64,000 nucleotides of DNA, taken from the NCBI GenBank assembly GCA_029207755.1, contig JARCOQ010000007.1, positions 124,001-188,000 on the forward strand, given 5' to 3'. This DNA comes from Chamaea fasciata (lineage: Eukaryota > Chordata > Aves > Passeriformes > Sylviidae). Made by a program: the position numbers and the translations under genes. The notes under the pieces are model-generated. The model was not told the DNA's origin, ran no database searches, and saw only the letters and a list, made by a program, of their open reading frames with translations. Below, in pieces: positions 48,158 through 62,244 of this stretch; positions within the stretch are counted from its first letter, which is position 1, and the number at the start of each line of letters is the position of its first letter.

Positions 48158-50661
48158 CTTCTCAGGGGAGCCCCTCACCCAGGATGGGGGGCTCTGCCAC
48201 AGATTTCATCTCTCTGCATCTGAAACAGAGTCAGGACAAAAGTCAGAGTGCTGCAGGATACCTTGACAGCTCCACACATCTTGTGGCAATCTAGGAATAC
48301 CCTCTACAGTCTAACCACACCCCACATCACAAATTTCAAGCCCCCGGCACTATTACCCTCGTACCCCTACACCCAGACTGAGCAGCAAGGCAGAGCAGCT
48401 CCGGGCCAAACACACACCAACACCCGTGACACAGCACAGGACAAACGAGGGGACGCAACAGGGACAGAAAACGCTGGGCAAGAAGAATGACCCTGAGGGT
48501 CCAGAGAACTCGGAATGAGATGACCGAGGTAAGATGGAAGGTGAGCTGGCCAGGCTCAGAGAACCCTGCAGGAACAAGATGCCATCGGGATGACTTATCC
48601 CAAGAGACGCAGAGATGGATGCCCGAGAATCCTACGGTCAGAATCCTCCACCTGTCTTTGCATTCTCACAAGACCTAACCCGCCGGAATGGATCAGGGCG
48701 GTGCACGGCTGTCAATACAGCTCAGAACAAGACCTGAAAAGGCATCGGACTGGATGCTTGTGAAGAGAGATGGATTCTGATGAGTGTCCGAGCAGCTGAG
48801 ACAAAGGCACCTGGCTGAGGAGCACAGAGATCAGAAATGCTAAGACTGACGCCAGGGGTTTTGACAGGCCCCTGAAAGGACTAAAGGAAAAGACAAGACA
48901 CCAAACAGACAGAGTGCACAAGAGACAAGTGACACAACACACACCAGGACTGCTCTGCCCTGCACACCTCAGCACTGACATGAAAAATGAGACTTTTCCT
49001 TCACGTAGCCTAAGGGGTCACATCTGGGACATCCCCAGCTCCAAACCCGACTCAAAAAAATCCCTCCCGCTGACCCCTGCCCTGGTACCCCGCTTTCATC
49101 CCCTCTGTGGCTCCAAGCCCTCCACTTATCTCTCAAATGTCTGGGGAGGTGAATCCACGCCGGGCGCCAAAGAAGGCCGCCTATGCCTCTGGGAAATTCC
49201 TCCTGTCACTGGGCTGCTGTCTCCTAGTCAGCTACAATAAAGAAAACCAAATATCAAAGCATAATCTTAGCCGCACATCAGCCAAAACCCAGCAGCTCTG
49301 CTACTCACCGTCTCTTAAGCAGGACCGGGCCCTCGGGCCCCGTGCGTGCGTCAGCTGAGCTCGGAGGCCGACGCTCGCAGCGCCAAAGCCTTAGAGGCGT
49401 TACTGGCACCGAGCCCACCCACCGTGGCCTCCATTAGGGCTGTGAGCATCCCCGGTTAGAGCAGGACAGGAACGCAGGGTGGACATCCCCGGTGAACCTC
49501 AACCCTGTGGACTCTGCCCCACCACTGTCACTTCCTGCCTGGCCCTAGCTTAGGGCTACTGCCTGCACCTCTCAGGACTTCTGGCCTTGTCTTGCGTTAG
49601 GATTGCTGCCGGCACCTGCTCTCAGGGAAACGGTGTTGGCAGCAGCGCTGTGAGGGCCGGGATGCCTGTACTCTGACTTGTATCCTAGGCTGTACCCCTG
49701 ATTTTCACTGTGTGTTCTCTAGTCCTTGAGTCCTTTACCTCAGCCTCTGTGTGTATCACTGTAACCTCCCCCCTTCTGAAGCCTGCTTCTTCAGAGCCCT
49801 AGACCTTGCAGCCGGGGACGCTCTGCACCGTTAGGGTCCCAAGAGCTGTCCCGCACGCAGGACAGGTACATCCACAGTTGTTCCCTGCCTACCCTAAGAA
49901 ACGTGGCCCTGAGACAGGGCAGAGGCTGACAGAGCCGAACTCTTTGCGGTGGCAAAAGGCACGAAGCCTTACCAACCGCCGCCTCGAGAGGGAATCAGGA
50001 GCACTTCCACCGGCTGCGGAGAGACAGGGAATCCCAGGGTGGGTGGGGCGGGAAACCCCCGTTATCCCCAGCCCTGTTGGATCCTGCTCCCCACTATCGC
50101 TTCCTGCCTGGCCCTAGCCTGACTGTGTCTGCACAGGTCAGAGCTTCTGGTGTGTTCCTGCACTAGGGCTGCTGCCTGCACCTGCTCTCAGGGGAAGTGT
50201 GCTGGTAGCAGTGCTGTGAGGGCCGCTACACCTGTACTCTGACTTGTATCCTAGCCTGCTCCCCTGAGTTTCACCGTGTGTCCTCTAGTCCTTGAGTCCT
50301 TTACCTCAGCCTCTGTGTGTGTGGCTACACCTCCCCCCTTCTAAACCCAACTTCTTTAGAGCCCTGCACCTCGCAGCCAGGCCTTCTGGCATTGTCCTGC
50401 ATAAGGGCTCCTGCCTGTACCTGCACTCAGGGAAACGGGCATGTCTTTAGGGCTACTCCTTCGGGTCTGGGGTAGGGGTGGGGTCGGGCTGGTACACCTG
50501 TACTCTCAATTGGCACATCTTGGACATCCCTATCTCCACACCTGACTCAAAAACCCCTCCTGACAAGTCCTGACCCAGCACTCCACTTTCATCCCCTCTG
50601 TGGCTCTGAACCCTCCACTTATCTCTTGGACGTCTGGGGATGAGAATCCACGCCGGGTGCC
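48158..50661. repeat. 3.18-kb tandem array, unit 3 (truncated)
   Basis: Colinear with unit 2 at an offset of 3,187 until about 50,661. There CCGGGTGCCA continues into a diverged relative of the same family (GAATGCCGCCTCGCTCTCTG) instead of the standard unit. Diverged family sequence runs to about 50,840. The array therefore ends in an older, more diverged edge unit. Confidence 0.93.
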
Positions 50662-50839
50662 ACAGAATGCCGCCTCGCTCTCTGGGAATTTCCTGCTGTT
50701 ACCAGGCTGCTGTCTCTTATTCGGCTACAAGAAATAAAACAAACATCGATGTATGATCTCAGCAGATCTGTTGGCCAATCGGTCAGGGTGTAAGACAAGT
50801 GGACCACCTAAAACACACAAACAATAACATATGCTGAAG

Positions 50840-53190
50840 AGTTACATCAGAAACACCACCACACTTAACTGCATAAATATATAAATTTTCAAACAGACAA
50901 CCCCAAAAAAATTCCAGCAAAAAAAGCCAACTCTTATCACCCCTAGCCAAACTACTGAATATAATAAAAACAACACCATGTCCAAACCCCTTAATAATAC
51001 TCCAGAACATATACTCAGAGCCCCCCCAAAGTTAAAGACTTCCCCCTAGCCAAATAAAAAGGAAAAAGCCCATGTCTTGCGACCTATATTAATTCATTAA
51101 CTTAAAACTTTAAAAATAAACGTTAAAGTTTAAACCTTTAGACAACACTACCACACCATAGACGCCAATCCCATCACTACATGCCAAACCAAAACTTATT
51201 TCAACCTTTTGTGCTGCTGCTGCTGCTCGGCACAAAGGTTTGTCCCTCAGCACCTCCTGAAGTAATGTTCCACGCCCAAGGCCTCCCCCAGCCCCTGTGA
51301 GATGAACTCACCATCCTTCCATGAGCCTCACCTGGGAGCCCAGCATAAACCCCTCTCCTCCCGCAGCTCCATGCCAAACTCAGCTCGGGCTCCCCTCTTA
51401 AAGCAGTGCTGGCAGGACCCGCCCCCTCGTTATCCTTTACAGCTTCCACCTGTCCCCTCATCAGTGTGACAGCTCTCACCTGGGGCTGCTCTGTCCCCTC
51501 AATCAGCCTGTGACAGCTCTCACCTGCAGCTGCTGCCAGTCCCTGCTGCTCATTTCCTGGACATTGCACTGTGTGCACTGACACGCTGGGGCACCGGGCT
51601 TTCCTTGCTGTGAATAAGGATCCCTCTGCTCCTGCACGTGCCCAAGGCTGAAACTGGGATTCCACCTCCTAAATTCCGTTTGTGTGAGGTTCACAATTCC
51701 TAAGGAAATTTCCCAGCAATCGTTACCCTTCATTTACATTTTCTCCTTTGGAATCATCACTACCTTGTCTTTCTGTGCAAGGGTTCCAAACGTTCATTGG
51801 GAGTTCAGTAGCTGGGTTGGCTTGTTTATAACTTAGCTGACAATCCCAGGCTAAATCCAAACACCCAGAATTACAGGCAAATACGGAGACAGTTTATAGA
51901 TACTGCCCTCCCCTGGTAGGTAGCTCTTCCTTGCACTTCCCTGGAGCAGATTTACTCCATCCTTTCTTCCCAAAAGCACCTCTCCAGCACAAATCCCACT
52001 TCTTGGACACAAACCAAACAGAAATCTACTACAGCGCGGCCTGGGGGGGGGCCGGGGTGGAGCCCAAGGCCACTGTCCAACCAGTGCTGCCTCTGGCTCC
52101 TCGTTATTTACACTGAGAGCATATTGTAGGACGCTCTGCAGCCTTTCTTTGCCATTCTGTATTGGAAAGAGGATGGATAGTAATGACACACACGTCCACA
52201 AACAGTCTTTACGGTTCTTCAAAAAGTTAATAATGCCTGTAATAAAAATGGTAAGTAATATTGTGTCTCAGATTGTTTAAGAAAGTGGAAGTTCGAGCTT
52301 TAATGTCCTCCTGAGAGACGCTGAATAAAATCTGTCCCCTGAGTTTGCACACAGAAATAAAATACCGATTTTTTTGATCAAACAAGTTAGGTCTGTATGA
52401 AAACAGCTGAGGAGGCTTTCATGGCTCAGTGTGATAATGGCAGAGCACAGAACATTAAAGATGGAATGTTAGTTCCCTGAATTAATGCCCTGATGGAGAT
52501 AAATTCTTTTGCAAAGAGACACAATAGTTTCCTCTCCTTGTTTCTGAGTTCCCGAGCGATCCTGTAATTCCTAACCTGCACGAGTGCAGACCCATCTGAC
52601 ACGGGTAAGTGACATATCCGGCTCCTGGGCTCCAAGCCACGTGTCCCCGATGTCAACGGAAGTCAGGAACACAAAAACAGCTGTGGAAGAAAGTTGAGAG
52701 AAAAATCAGAACATATATTCTTCCCTTTCCACACAGTAATACCAAGCCAAGCTGTTCACCTCCAGGATTATGTTTTTAAATGGCTCCCTAACTACTTTTC
52801 CTAGATGGAAAATCTGGAGGTGCTTTGCCCATGCAAAACTAATGATCCTACTCACAAGAAGGAACAAACCAGTTTCCTGTTAAACAAAACAGTTTGAAAT
52901 CTGACCTGTCAGCAGCTATCATTGACCAGCAATAGCAGTCAGCATCCAGGCCTAAGTGGACATTTTTTTGCAGACTATCTCCCCTCTTGAAATCATTTTG
53001 GGGTTTTTTTTTTTTACACCTTTTGTTTCATTTTAGTCCTTGTGTCCCAACACAAAATTTTGTGTCCTAACACGATCAACAACAAATACAGAATTAGCTC
53101 AATAAAACCGCACTTTTCTGATGGAAATGTCACCCCTAGAAACTGCAAGGTTTTTATAGGAATACTGTCTCAAGAATTCAGTAACTTCAG
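50840..53190. other. Unassigned sequence left of URB1-like copy B
   Basis: 50,840-51,190 is A/C-rich on the plus strand. 51,200-51,720 holds two TGACAGCTCTCACCTG repeats (51,467 and 51,510). The rest is ordinary sequence. No URB1 exon following the one at 53,202 was recognised here, so the gene copy appears truncated 3' of that exon. Confidence 0.5.
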
Positions 53191-54751
53191 GTATTCCATA
53201 CCACATGATCCTGAGATTGCTTGGGCATCCAGAGTTTATAGTATTGGCTGAACTGGTAGAGCTGAGGATACTTAACAACTTTCAGGGACTTGAGATCTTT
53301 ATCATAGGGCTGGAACATCAAGCAGAGAGCAAGTGGTTCTCTCTGAGAGGGCAGGAGGTCAGTGAAAACAGCAACAAGGTACTCCACGATGCGTGCTCCT
53401 AGAAAAGTAAAAATAAATTAAACTATTAACATGAGCACAGACACTGGGGCAACCCTCATTCCTTTGGGCCTCGGCAGCAGCCCACAAAGCATCACTCAGA
53501 AAAGTATTGAATAAGATCAAGAAGTGTTTGTAGTGACCTAGACAAATGTTCCTGACCACTGAGATACCTGAAAAATCCTCCACACATCAGTACTTGCTGA
53601 AGTAAATAATCCACCCTCACTGTGTTGTGCTAAACATGCCTGTATTTCAACAGCAAAACACCCCTGCCAAGCCCCACCTCAGCGAAGAGCTGATTTGCAC
53701 CGGGGGCACGCACCCCAGTGAACGTGTGCAAGTTAAATAGAATTTTCTTTCAGAATTGGGACTTCCAGTCCACCCCCGGTGCTACTCGATCGCCAAATAC
53801 ACCCAGAGAACGCAGTGAGGTGCTGTGGAGTTGGCAAGTCCTGCTCCAAGCCCGCCTGATGCCCCTGGGACTCCAGCGCTTTCTTCAAGGAGGTGGCAGA
53901 ACTTTGCCACCAGAGCTTCATTTCTGAAATAGTTTTCTTTGGAAAATGCATCCATTTCCTATTTAACAGCGCAGTCCTCTCTCCCTGATCTCGGAAGAGC
54001 TGCCTACAGCCATGGAAACCACTTTCCTCTCCTGGTCTCCACACTCTGTCCTTTAAAACACTGTGTTACTGAAGCCAACTACCTCCAGACCCAGACTGTC
54101 CATGCAGGGACAGTGTCTCTTCTCTTCAAGGTCAGGGAAAAGTGGCAGAGGCACCTACAGAGCTTCAATGCCTCTCTTGAGCAAGAAACACTGTGGATTT
54201 GAATCTCCTTCTGCTTGCAGGGAAGATAATGTCATGTCTTAAGCTAAAAAACGATAAATGGTAAAAAAATTATTAAAAATGGGTAAAAATGATGCCACTT
54301 CTCACTCCACTGGTAGAAATGACACATTAAACCAAAAAATCTGTACCTGTTCCAGTTTCAGACTGAAGCAACAGCATATTCCTGGCTTCTAACGCAGCAG
54401 GAACAACAGCACTGAAGGGAAATGTTTGGACATCACATCTTCATTTAAAGAGAGCCCAATTTCTTCATCTAAGCCATCACTGCCCTCGCTCAGGACATCC
54501 ACCATATAATCAGGACATCTAATAAGTGAAGAAAAAAATCTAAGCAGAGGATCTAGACTAACTGGGAAAACAACAGAGGCAGAATGCAACACTCCAGGAA
54601 TATAAGGCATTTTTTTTAAATTCAATCTCTCCAAAAAAAAAAAAAAAAAAAAATCAAAGAAAGGATGAAAGCCCCATTTGTCACGCAATACATTGTTAAG
54701 TGCAACACAAAAATCACAGCTGAACTTCACTCTGCCTGTCAATGCTGCTGT

Positions 54752-54941
54752 CCAGCACAGGCTGCCCAGAGAAGCTGTCGCTGCCCCCGGATCCCCGGCA
54801 GTGCCCAAAGCCAGGCTGGATGGGGCTTGGAGCACCCTGGGCTACTGAAAGGTCTCCCTGTCCATAGCAGGGGGTGGAACTGACAAGCTTTAAGGGGCCT
54901 CCCCATCCAAACCATTCTGGGATTCCACAATTCTATGAACA
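54752..54941 (+). mobile_element. CR1 LINE 3' fragment (copy B)
   Basis: Duplicate of the CR1 at 977-1,166, with nearly identical sequence. It was present before the large duplication. Confidence 0.85.
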
Positions 54942-57900
54942 GCCCCAGGCAGAAGGACTAAATTTCCATTTGAGTTCAAAAATGCTGCTGCAAGAGCATG
55001 AATAGAGACTTCAAATACTGTTAAAGTGGCACAACCACATCAGAAATTACTTTTGGGGGTTAAAGTGGTAACTGCAACTCCAACTTCTACTTCTGATACC
55101 AAGTTCACATGGAGGGCTGAGTCCTGGAGGTCCTTACTTAACAGGATTTCTATAGTTATCCATCCCCAGTTTGCTTACTGGGGATAGAAAATGTAGCCCC
55201 AAGTCGTGAAATTGTGTTTGAGGAGTCACCACATACCAGCAATGTGAGAGACGGGGATGCTGATGTTATCAGAGTCCTGTTTAATTAAACACGGCGACCT
55301 GGAGCATGCTGGCTTCCTGAACCAGGTCTGCTGCCTTGTCTGTGCAGGGGCAGGGCTCTGGCACCAGCTTCAGCAGGATCTGTCAGCAAAGGTGGAGAGG
55401 AAGGTAAGTGCGCTGGCTGTCAAGCGCAGGGGAAGCATATGCTGCTAAGAAAGACCGTGTGCAAAAAGGTGTTGGAAGATGGGCAGGTTTTAGAAGGACA
55501 ACTTCCATATCACTTCTGCAGCCTTCTGTCTACGGTTCCTTCTCTGCATGGGAGTGGAAAAAAGAAAGGTCCACTGCAATTTGGCATCCAGATTGCTACC
55601 ACAGACTGAGTCCCTGGGGAGACCGCACTGGAAATGAAGCACTGGGCATTCAACATCCTGAAGAGTAACAGCAAGTGTCAGCTTTCCTTGTAAAAGACCA
55701 CAATTCACTGAGGTCTGATAATTTTGGCACCTAAAGAGGAGATAAAAGGTACCACACATACGGCTCTCTACACTTATACCAACAATGCTGTAATAAGAAC
55801 TGATCCTTTTGGATTGCATTTTCCTGCAAATAATTTTCCTGTCCTCCCATTTGAGACAAGAATGATGCCACCTCTGTATAAAGAACCCCAAACAATGCTT
55901 TTCTGAGAATCCATTCACTGGTCTTTGACAGGTTTCTCAACAACAGAACAAGATCTCTAGTTCCCACCAACATTATTCTTTGCATTGTTCATCCAGCTAA
56001 TTTGAACACTGTTACCCTTTCCAAAAACTGAATCACTGCTTCCTTCTGGTCTTCTTTTGCATTATCCAAATGTTCCAGCCAAACTGAAAGTTCCCTTCCA
56101 TGTGTACTCAAACACGCCACTGTCACGTAAAACCTGTCCAGGAAACAAAGGGGGAGGTGTGTAAATAAACCTCAAAACACCTCAAATACAAAACTCCAAG
56201 AGATGCAGATCTTTTTGTACAGTAACTTCATGATCCCTTCTTTTGGGAAAGGAAAGAGGAAGCGCAGGTCAATGAAAAGAAGTACCTGCCACTCTCCTCA
56301 CCCCCTCAACTCAAGAGGCCTTTTCTTTCCACTCACTAGTGGGACTTGTCAACTGCATAGTGGACAATAAAAACCTTACCTCTATAATTTCTGGAAAGCA
56401 GGTTATACTGCTTTCAGAGGGTTGTACATCTTCATGTCATCACAGGCAGAAAAAAGTGCGCCTTACAAATAGCCTGTAGGACAGTTTAGAAAACTACTGA
56501 TCTAACAAAGAAAATCATCGCTAAATTAAACCTGAATCCGGTGTCGACCACACAATCATGCAGTAAAGGTATCTGCTGCTTCAAGAACAAATTTTACCAT
56601 CCTGGCATTTCAGACCTGTGGGATATAGTGAATATCCCGATATTTCAATTCAAATACGTACCCTGAAGATTAATTGTTTGCTGGAAGTTTTCAGATGAGA
56701 GTGGGTACTTGTAACAAACATTTTCATCAGTAAATAGAAGACTGATTTTTCACCAGATAGCTTCTCTGTTTCAGAGATGTCCTACAAGAAAAATGTATTA
56801 GAATTCCTCTGCTACAGCAACACTGTATAGGACTATGTTGCACTGACAATGATACGCAAGGTAAGCGTGTTACTTTATAGACCTGCCCAAAAGTCCCAAG
56901 GCCAGAAACCAGTGGGATCATTCACACTACTTTGCAGTCAATGAGCCAGCATCGTTGCATTCATTTGCAAAATGTTTGCCCGAAAAGCGGAAGAAGACCG
57001 TAGTAACAGAAACCCCCAACTATTGAAAGGGCCCGAGACAAAGCAACTTCCCTCATCAATCATATTTCATTCCCTAATCATTCCATGTCTATCCCTGCTA
57101 CCTCCGCAAAGCCAGGTCCACTCTTTTCTCCTGACATGACAAGCCAAGTCTTGACAGAGTTCTTATTTGACAAGCCTGCAGTAAAATAGAGTTGGGGCCC
57201 TGATGGCTTCCACCAATTATGGAGAGCATTAAAAAATGTTGGAATCCTCCTTGGGAAGGGGTGGGACGGCTCCCATCAGTAGCTCATTTCCCTGGTCTGC
57301 AGCTCAGGCTTTCCAGACAAGTGGAATCCAGCACACTCTTTCTTGTGAGGGAACATCTCCAGAGACACAAAGAGCTACAGCAACATCCTCCTCCGTTCAT
57401 CAGGGAGGCAAAAAATGTTTTCCCTGTAAAAAACCTTCCAGCTCAGAAGGGAGTTTTCACTACTGCTAAGACTGTAATTCCTGCTGCTTTACAAAAGGGT
57501 CACCCCTAAAATGTCTGGACTAATTTAAAACAAGGCGATGCCAGAGGAAAACATTTGAGGACAACAGAGCAAGCAAACATAACTTTGCACCAGCCTCTTA
57601 CCTGTACTCTGAACCAGGCAAACTTGTTGGCAGGAAGTTCCAAAGCCACTTTCAGGATCTGGTGCTGCAGAAGAGGAGGGACCTCCTCCCGCAGGCCCTT
57701 TCCAGTGACGATACCTGAGGTGTGAACGCAAGAAACAAACTTCACATCGGTCCATCTGCCTGAGACTTCAGAACATTCCTGTTTTAGGGTTTAGAACACA
57801 ACTGTGGGACAAGCTGGCAATTCACAGATCTTCATGTCATGGGATCCCCAGACACACTGCAGCGAAGGCTGGCCAACCCAAGGCGGGAATCCAGCCCTCA

Positions 57901-60323
57901 GAGGGAGATTTCATCATCTAACCCCAGCACAAAGCACTGGTCGTGCATGGAAATATAAAATCTCTTCTATCAGTCTCAGCAACCTTGAAAAGCTGTGACC
58001 TACAGGCAGGACAAAGGACAAACTGGAGAGCAAAATACAGAATTTAACTCAACAAATGCTTATACCACGACAATACTTGCTCCAGACAATGGAACTTCAC
58101 ACTCATGTCTCTCCCTGCATCCCTGCTATCACCAGCTCATGAATAACCTCACTTATTCTTGTGACAGGTCAGGGAGCTCTCGCAGTGCAATCAGAACCTG
58201 AGCTGCCCCCATCTGACCTGACATCAGCAGCACAAAGCACTGGTGTCTGAGCCTCTCGGAGCCTGGGTAGGATCTTTGTGGCCCTCATCAGAGAAACAAC
58301 AACACATTTTAAAAAGTCACCACCCAGGCAATCCAACAGTAAGACCAAACAACAAAAACTTAATAAATAATAAAAACAGAACAGAGAAACTAAAATGGGC
58401 TACTTTTAGAAAACAGTTCCTTTATCTCCACAGAAAAGCAAACCTTCCCTTCTGCTGTGGACTTTGTAAACAGCCAGAGAAAACACTGGAGGAAATACAA
58501 ACCCCCATCACATACCTTTTAGCAGCTTGCTAAAATCAAAGTTGCTTTGTGCTACCAAGTGGGGCACAACCTTCTGATAAAGACATGACCTGAAGCAGTG
58601 CAGCTTACAGAAGCAGCATCTCAGCATCATCTGAACCTAAACAAAATATTTCCATAATTGGCTTCTCCTTCCTTCACAGCAAGAGTGGAGTGTCGCACCT
58701 CCATTACCCAGCACAAGCATTACCAACTTTATTTCCAGCACGCTTGCCTAGGAAATGACCTGCCGTCTTCCCAACAGGAATGAGAAAAACACCCACGGAA
58801 TCCCCAGTTTCCTTCCCCACACCTTCCTGTATGAATACTTTCAAAACTAAATCCACTTATTCGGTGCTTAGATCGAGAGCTGCCGTTTCTAATTTGACTC
58901 ACAAGTGCTCACACATATAAAGCACAACCTGAGCATCTGAATACTCCCTGTAAGAACCCCACCAGTCCCACTGCTGTTCAGTGCAGGGCTGAACAACAGG
59001 AAAAAGCGAAGGAAAGGATATGGTCGTGCTGCCGATTTCTGGGCGCGCTACTTTTAGCTAATGTCAGGTAGGTTTGGCTGGGGAAGTGCACGAGACAGTA
59101 CACTACAGTTTGTGAAAAATTTATTATTTCACTTAAAAATTTCTCTCTTTCCCTTTCCCCTTTCAAAATAAGACTTGTGAGCGTAAGCTTTTGGCAAGAG
59201 GCAGACAACAAATACCTGTCTGAGAGAAACAGCAGTAGCACTTAATGCAACTGTTCACTTCCTAGGAAAAGCCATCTCAGGTTTCAGTTGTAACAGGAGG
59301 AGGCATAAAAGCTACTTGTTATCCAGCCATTAATGAAAGCAAGCAAAGCACATGGACCAAAACAATCAACACCTAACTCTTCCCTGTTAACTTCATCTCC
59401 CTCAGGGAGCTAGAAAGAACTGGATGAAAGCCACAAATAAACTTTGTTTGCCTGAGTCTCAGCTCCCATTAGAAAGGAATTCTCTAGAGGCCACTATGCA
59501 AATAAAGCTGTTAAAGGTGAACTGGGAGTAAGTGACAGCATGATGACCACAGAATGCTGAGGAACTACAGCTGCAGTCCTACAGAACCTAGCTGCCCCAC
59601 TGGTTTCCAAGCCTTGGACTGTCAGTGCTGACATTTTGCTGCCCCATTAGTGCTCTCTACCTGGTTTGCATTTTAATTAGGTCATGTAAATGACCGTGCC
59701 TTAGAAAACAAAAACCCAAATGCAATTATGAAGTACCTTTTAATTCCAGCACCTGTGCCAAGACTGCATTGCCACCAGCAATGAGAAAGGAGAGAGCAAA
59801 CTGAATACAGGCCATGCGGGCATCTGTTCTCCCCTGGAAACATAAAAATGTAAATATAAAATTAAAAAAAAAGCTGTCAGCACCCAGGCGGTACCCAACT
59901 GCAGAATCAATACTGCAACTGCTGATTACCTGTACCAGTGCCACAAATGGGTAAATGAAACAACTTCTGTAAACATGCTGCATGCAGCCACAGACCCACA
60001 TTTACATGCAATACATCCACAGTGTATTCAGCTAAAACGCTTCTGGCATGAAGCAGATCACTTTTACCTAAAAAGGAAAATGTGCTAGTTCACGTGCTCT
60101 TCAATTCCAGAGATATGAGACCAGGCCACAGATCTAAAGAAAAAGGAAACATTAACAGCAGTTTCATGCCAAACCCTGCGTCACTGAACTTCCTCCCTTG
60201 TGCCCTGCTTGGTCAGGTCACAAAAATGCCCATTAAAAGGGGCAAGTATAAAACTACCAACTCAGGCACAGTGGAAGCAGCGACACCCTGACCTGTAACA
60301 GCACCACAGGATATGAACAACGG

Positions 60324-60614
60324 ATCACGGAATGGTTCGAGTTGGAAAGGATCCTAAGGATCACCTCATTCACCTCCTGCCATGGGCAGAGATGGCTTCC
60401 ACTATCCCAGGGTGCTCCAAGCCCTGTCCAACCTGACCTTGGACACTTCCAGGGACAGGGCAGTGACAGCTTCTCTGGGCAACCTGTGCTGGACAGCGTC
60501 TCACCACCCTCATGGCCAAGAATCTCCCCCCAATATCCTATGTAAATACACCCTCTTTTAAAAAAAACCTCATCCCTCATCCTATCACTACACTCCCTGA
60601 CAGAGTCCCCCCAT
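60324..60614 (-). mobile_element. CR1 LINE 3' fragment, antisense (copy B)
   Basis: Duplicate of the CR1 at 6,550-6,840, beginning ATCACGGAATGGTTCGAGTT. Confidence 0.88.
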
Positions 60615-62186
60615 GGTTTACAATTTTTTTTAAACCTGCTGTGCAAAATAATCTGCATGTAAAGATGATTCTGTGTATGCAAAAGATAAGGCAGCAGGGA
60701 CTCATGAAAAGGCTGAAAGAAGAAATATAGAAACAAACAAAATTTTGCTGGAAGCTTTGGGCCTGGTATTTTTGTGTTAAAAACCCACCTCTGATAACCA
60801 GCTGTGACACAATTTCATGGAAAGCTGTACAAGAGTAAGACCTTTTGGATGCTTGTTTCCTTGTACCTTACTGGAGCACTTGAGCAGCTTGTGGTCAAAA
60901 GACTACACCCAAGCACTCAAAATTAAGGGTGGAGGTACTCCTGCAGACAACTCCTGCAGTGAGGTCAAAACTCGAGGAATCTGACAGTTCCAGAACTATA
61001 AAAGGTGGTTCCAGGGAAAAAGGGATGTTTGGTTTTTTGCCTTCCATTTGACTGCTTAATAAAGAAAACGTCTGAATTTTCACCTCACATGGCACAAACC
61101 TAACACAAACTTACACATTCACTCTGCAAGTAATCTTTAAAATCTAGAAACAATATGTCAACATTGCAAACAATACTGGATTAATTTTATACTTGCATTT
61201 GGAATGACACTTAGATATTCTTGTTCTGGTTTGTGTCAATCCTGACTATTTTTAGCAAACAGGGAGGAAACAAGAGATAGTTTCTTCAGGAAAAAGAGGA
61301 GTGACTTCTTCCCCTCACTCACATATTCCTCTTAAGGATTTCCAGTTAGAGATAATTTGGATTATTCTGTTTATGCTTTCAAACACAATTACCCTGTATT
61401 AGTACTGAGCAATATCCCCTCTCCAACTTCCATTTATTTCAGTGGGACCAAACCACAAAATGACTGACTAGTTTCCAGGGGTGTACTATCGCTTTCACTC
61501 TGTTTTAGACACCAGAAGGACAGTTCACAGAAACTGTACATTTATGTTTCTCCACAGCTCGTTGGCAACACGTAAGGCATTTTCATGTGTCCAGTTAGGC
61601 ACAGTCAAGGACTTCAGCCTGACACAGGACAGGAAGGGAGAGTTAAGCTCTTGCAGATGAAAATACAACAAACATTGGCAACAGTTTGTTCCCAACAGTT
61701 AGCTAAAAATGCTGGTGGAGCCATGGCATAGCATTTCATTGCATGCAGGACCTTAATTTACCTTCTTGCATCTTCTTTCCAACAATCCAGGCAGGTATTT
61801 GTCATTGAAATCGAAATGACTATATAGATCCCTTGCTGAACCCGGGCCCTGAGCCACCATTGCTGACAGCAGTGTAAGGCACCCCTGGCTCATCCTAAAA
61901 AGACAAAGCAGAGGGAAAACCTGCAGGTTATTTCCAGGATCATGGTTATACTAATCACCAAACCAACAGATTAAAACTTCAAGAGAAAATAGAAGGGAAG
62001 TTAAATAATCAAAGCAATTATTTTAGGTAGTAATAACAGCAGCTGGGAAAGAGGGGTGAGGGAGGAAGGGAGAAGGAAATGCCTTTTCATATTCTTCCCC
62101 AAAATTAGGCCATAAGGTGAGGCTGGATGTTCCCTTTATCAAGTAGTTTAAAAGGGTGAAAGTGCCAAAACGAACAACTCTAAGAT

Positions 62187-62244
62187 GACCTGTTCATGGC
62201 AGTGGGGCTGGACTACGCAAGCCTTAATTATGATTCTATGAACT
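62187..62244 (+). mobile_element. Short CR1 LINE terminal fragment (copy B)
   Basis: Duplicate of the short CR1 tail at 8,413-8,470. Confidence 0.6.

Noticed and set aside
41790..50661. Small open frames repeated three times (80, 103, 108 codons and others) as a tandem gene family
   Set aside because: They repeat only because the 3.18-kb unit repeats. They lack conserved domains, and the short peptides overlap on both strands.
52426..52656. Minus-strand 76-codon frame as another URB1 exon
   Set aside because: A plausible acceptor exists and the peptide is not low-complexity, but I could not align it with URB1 or any other family.
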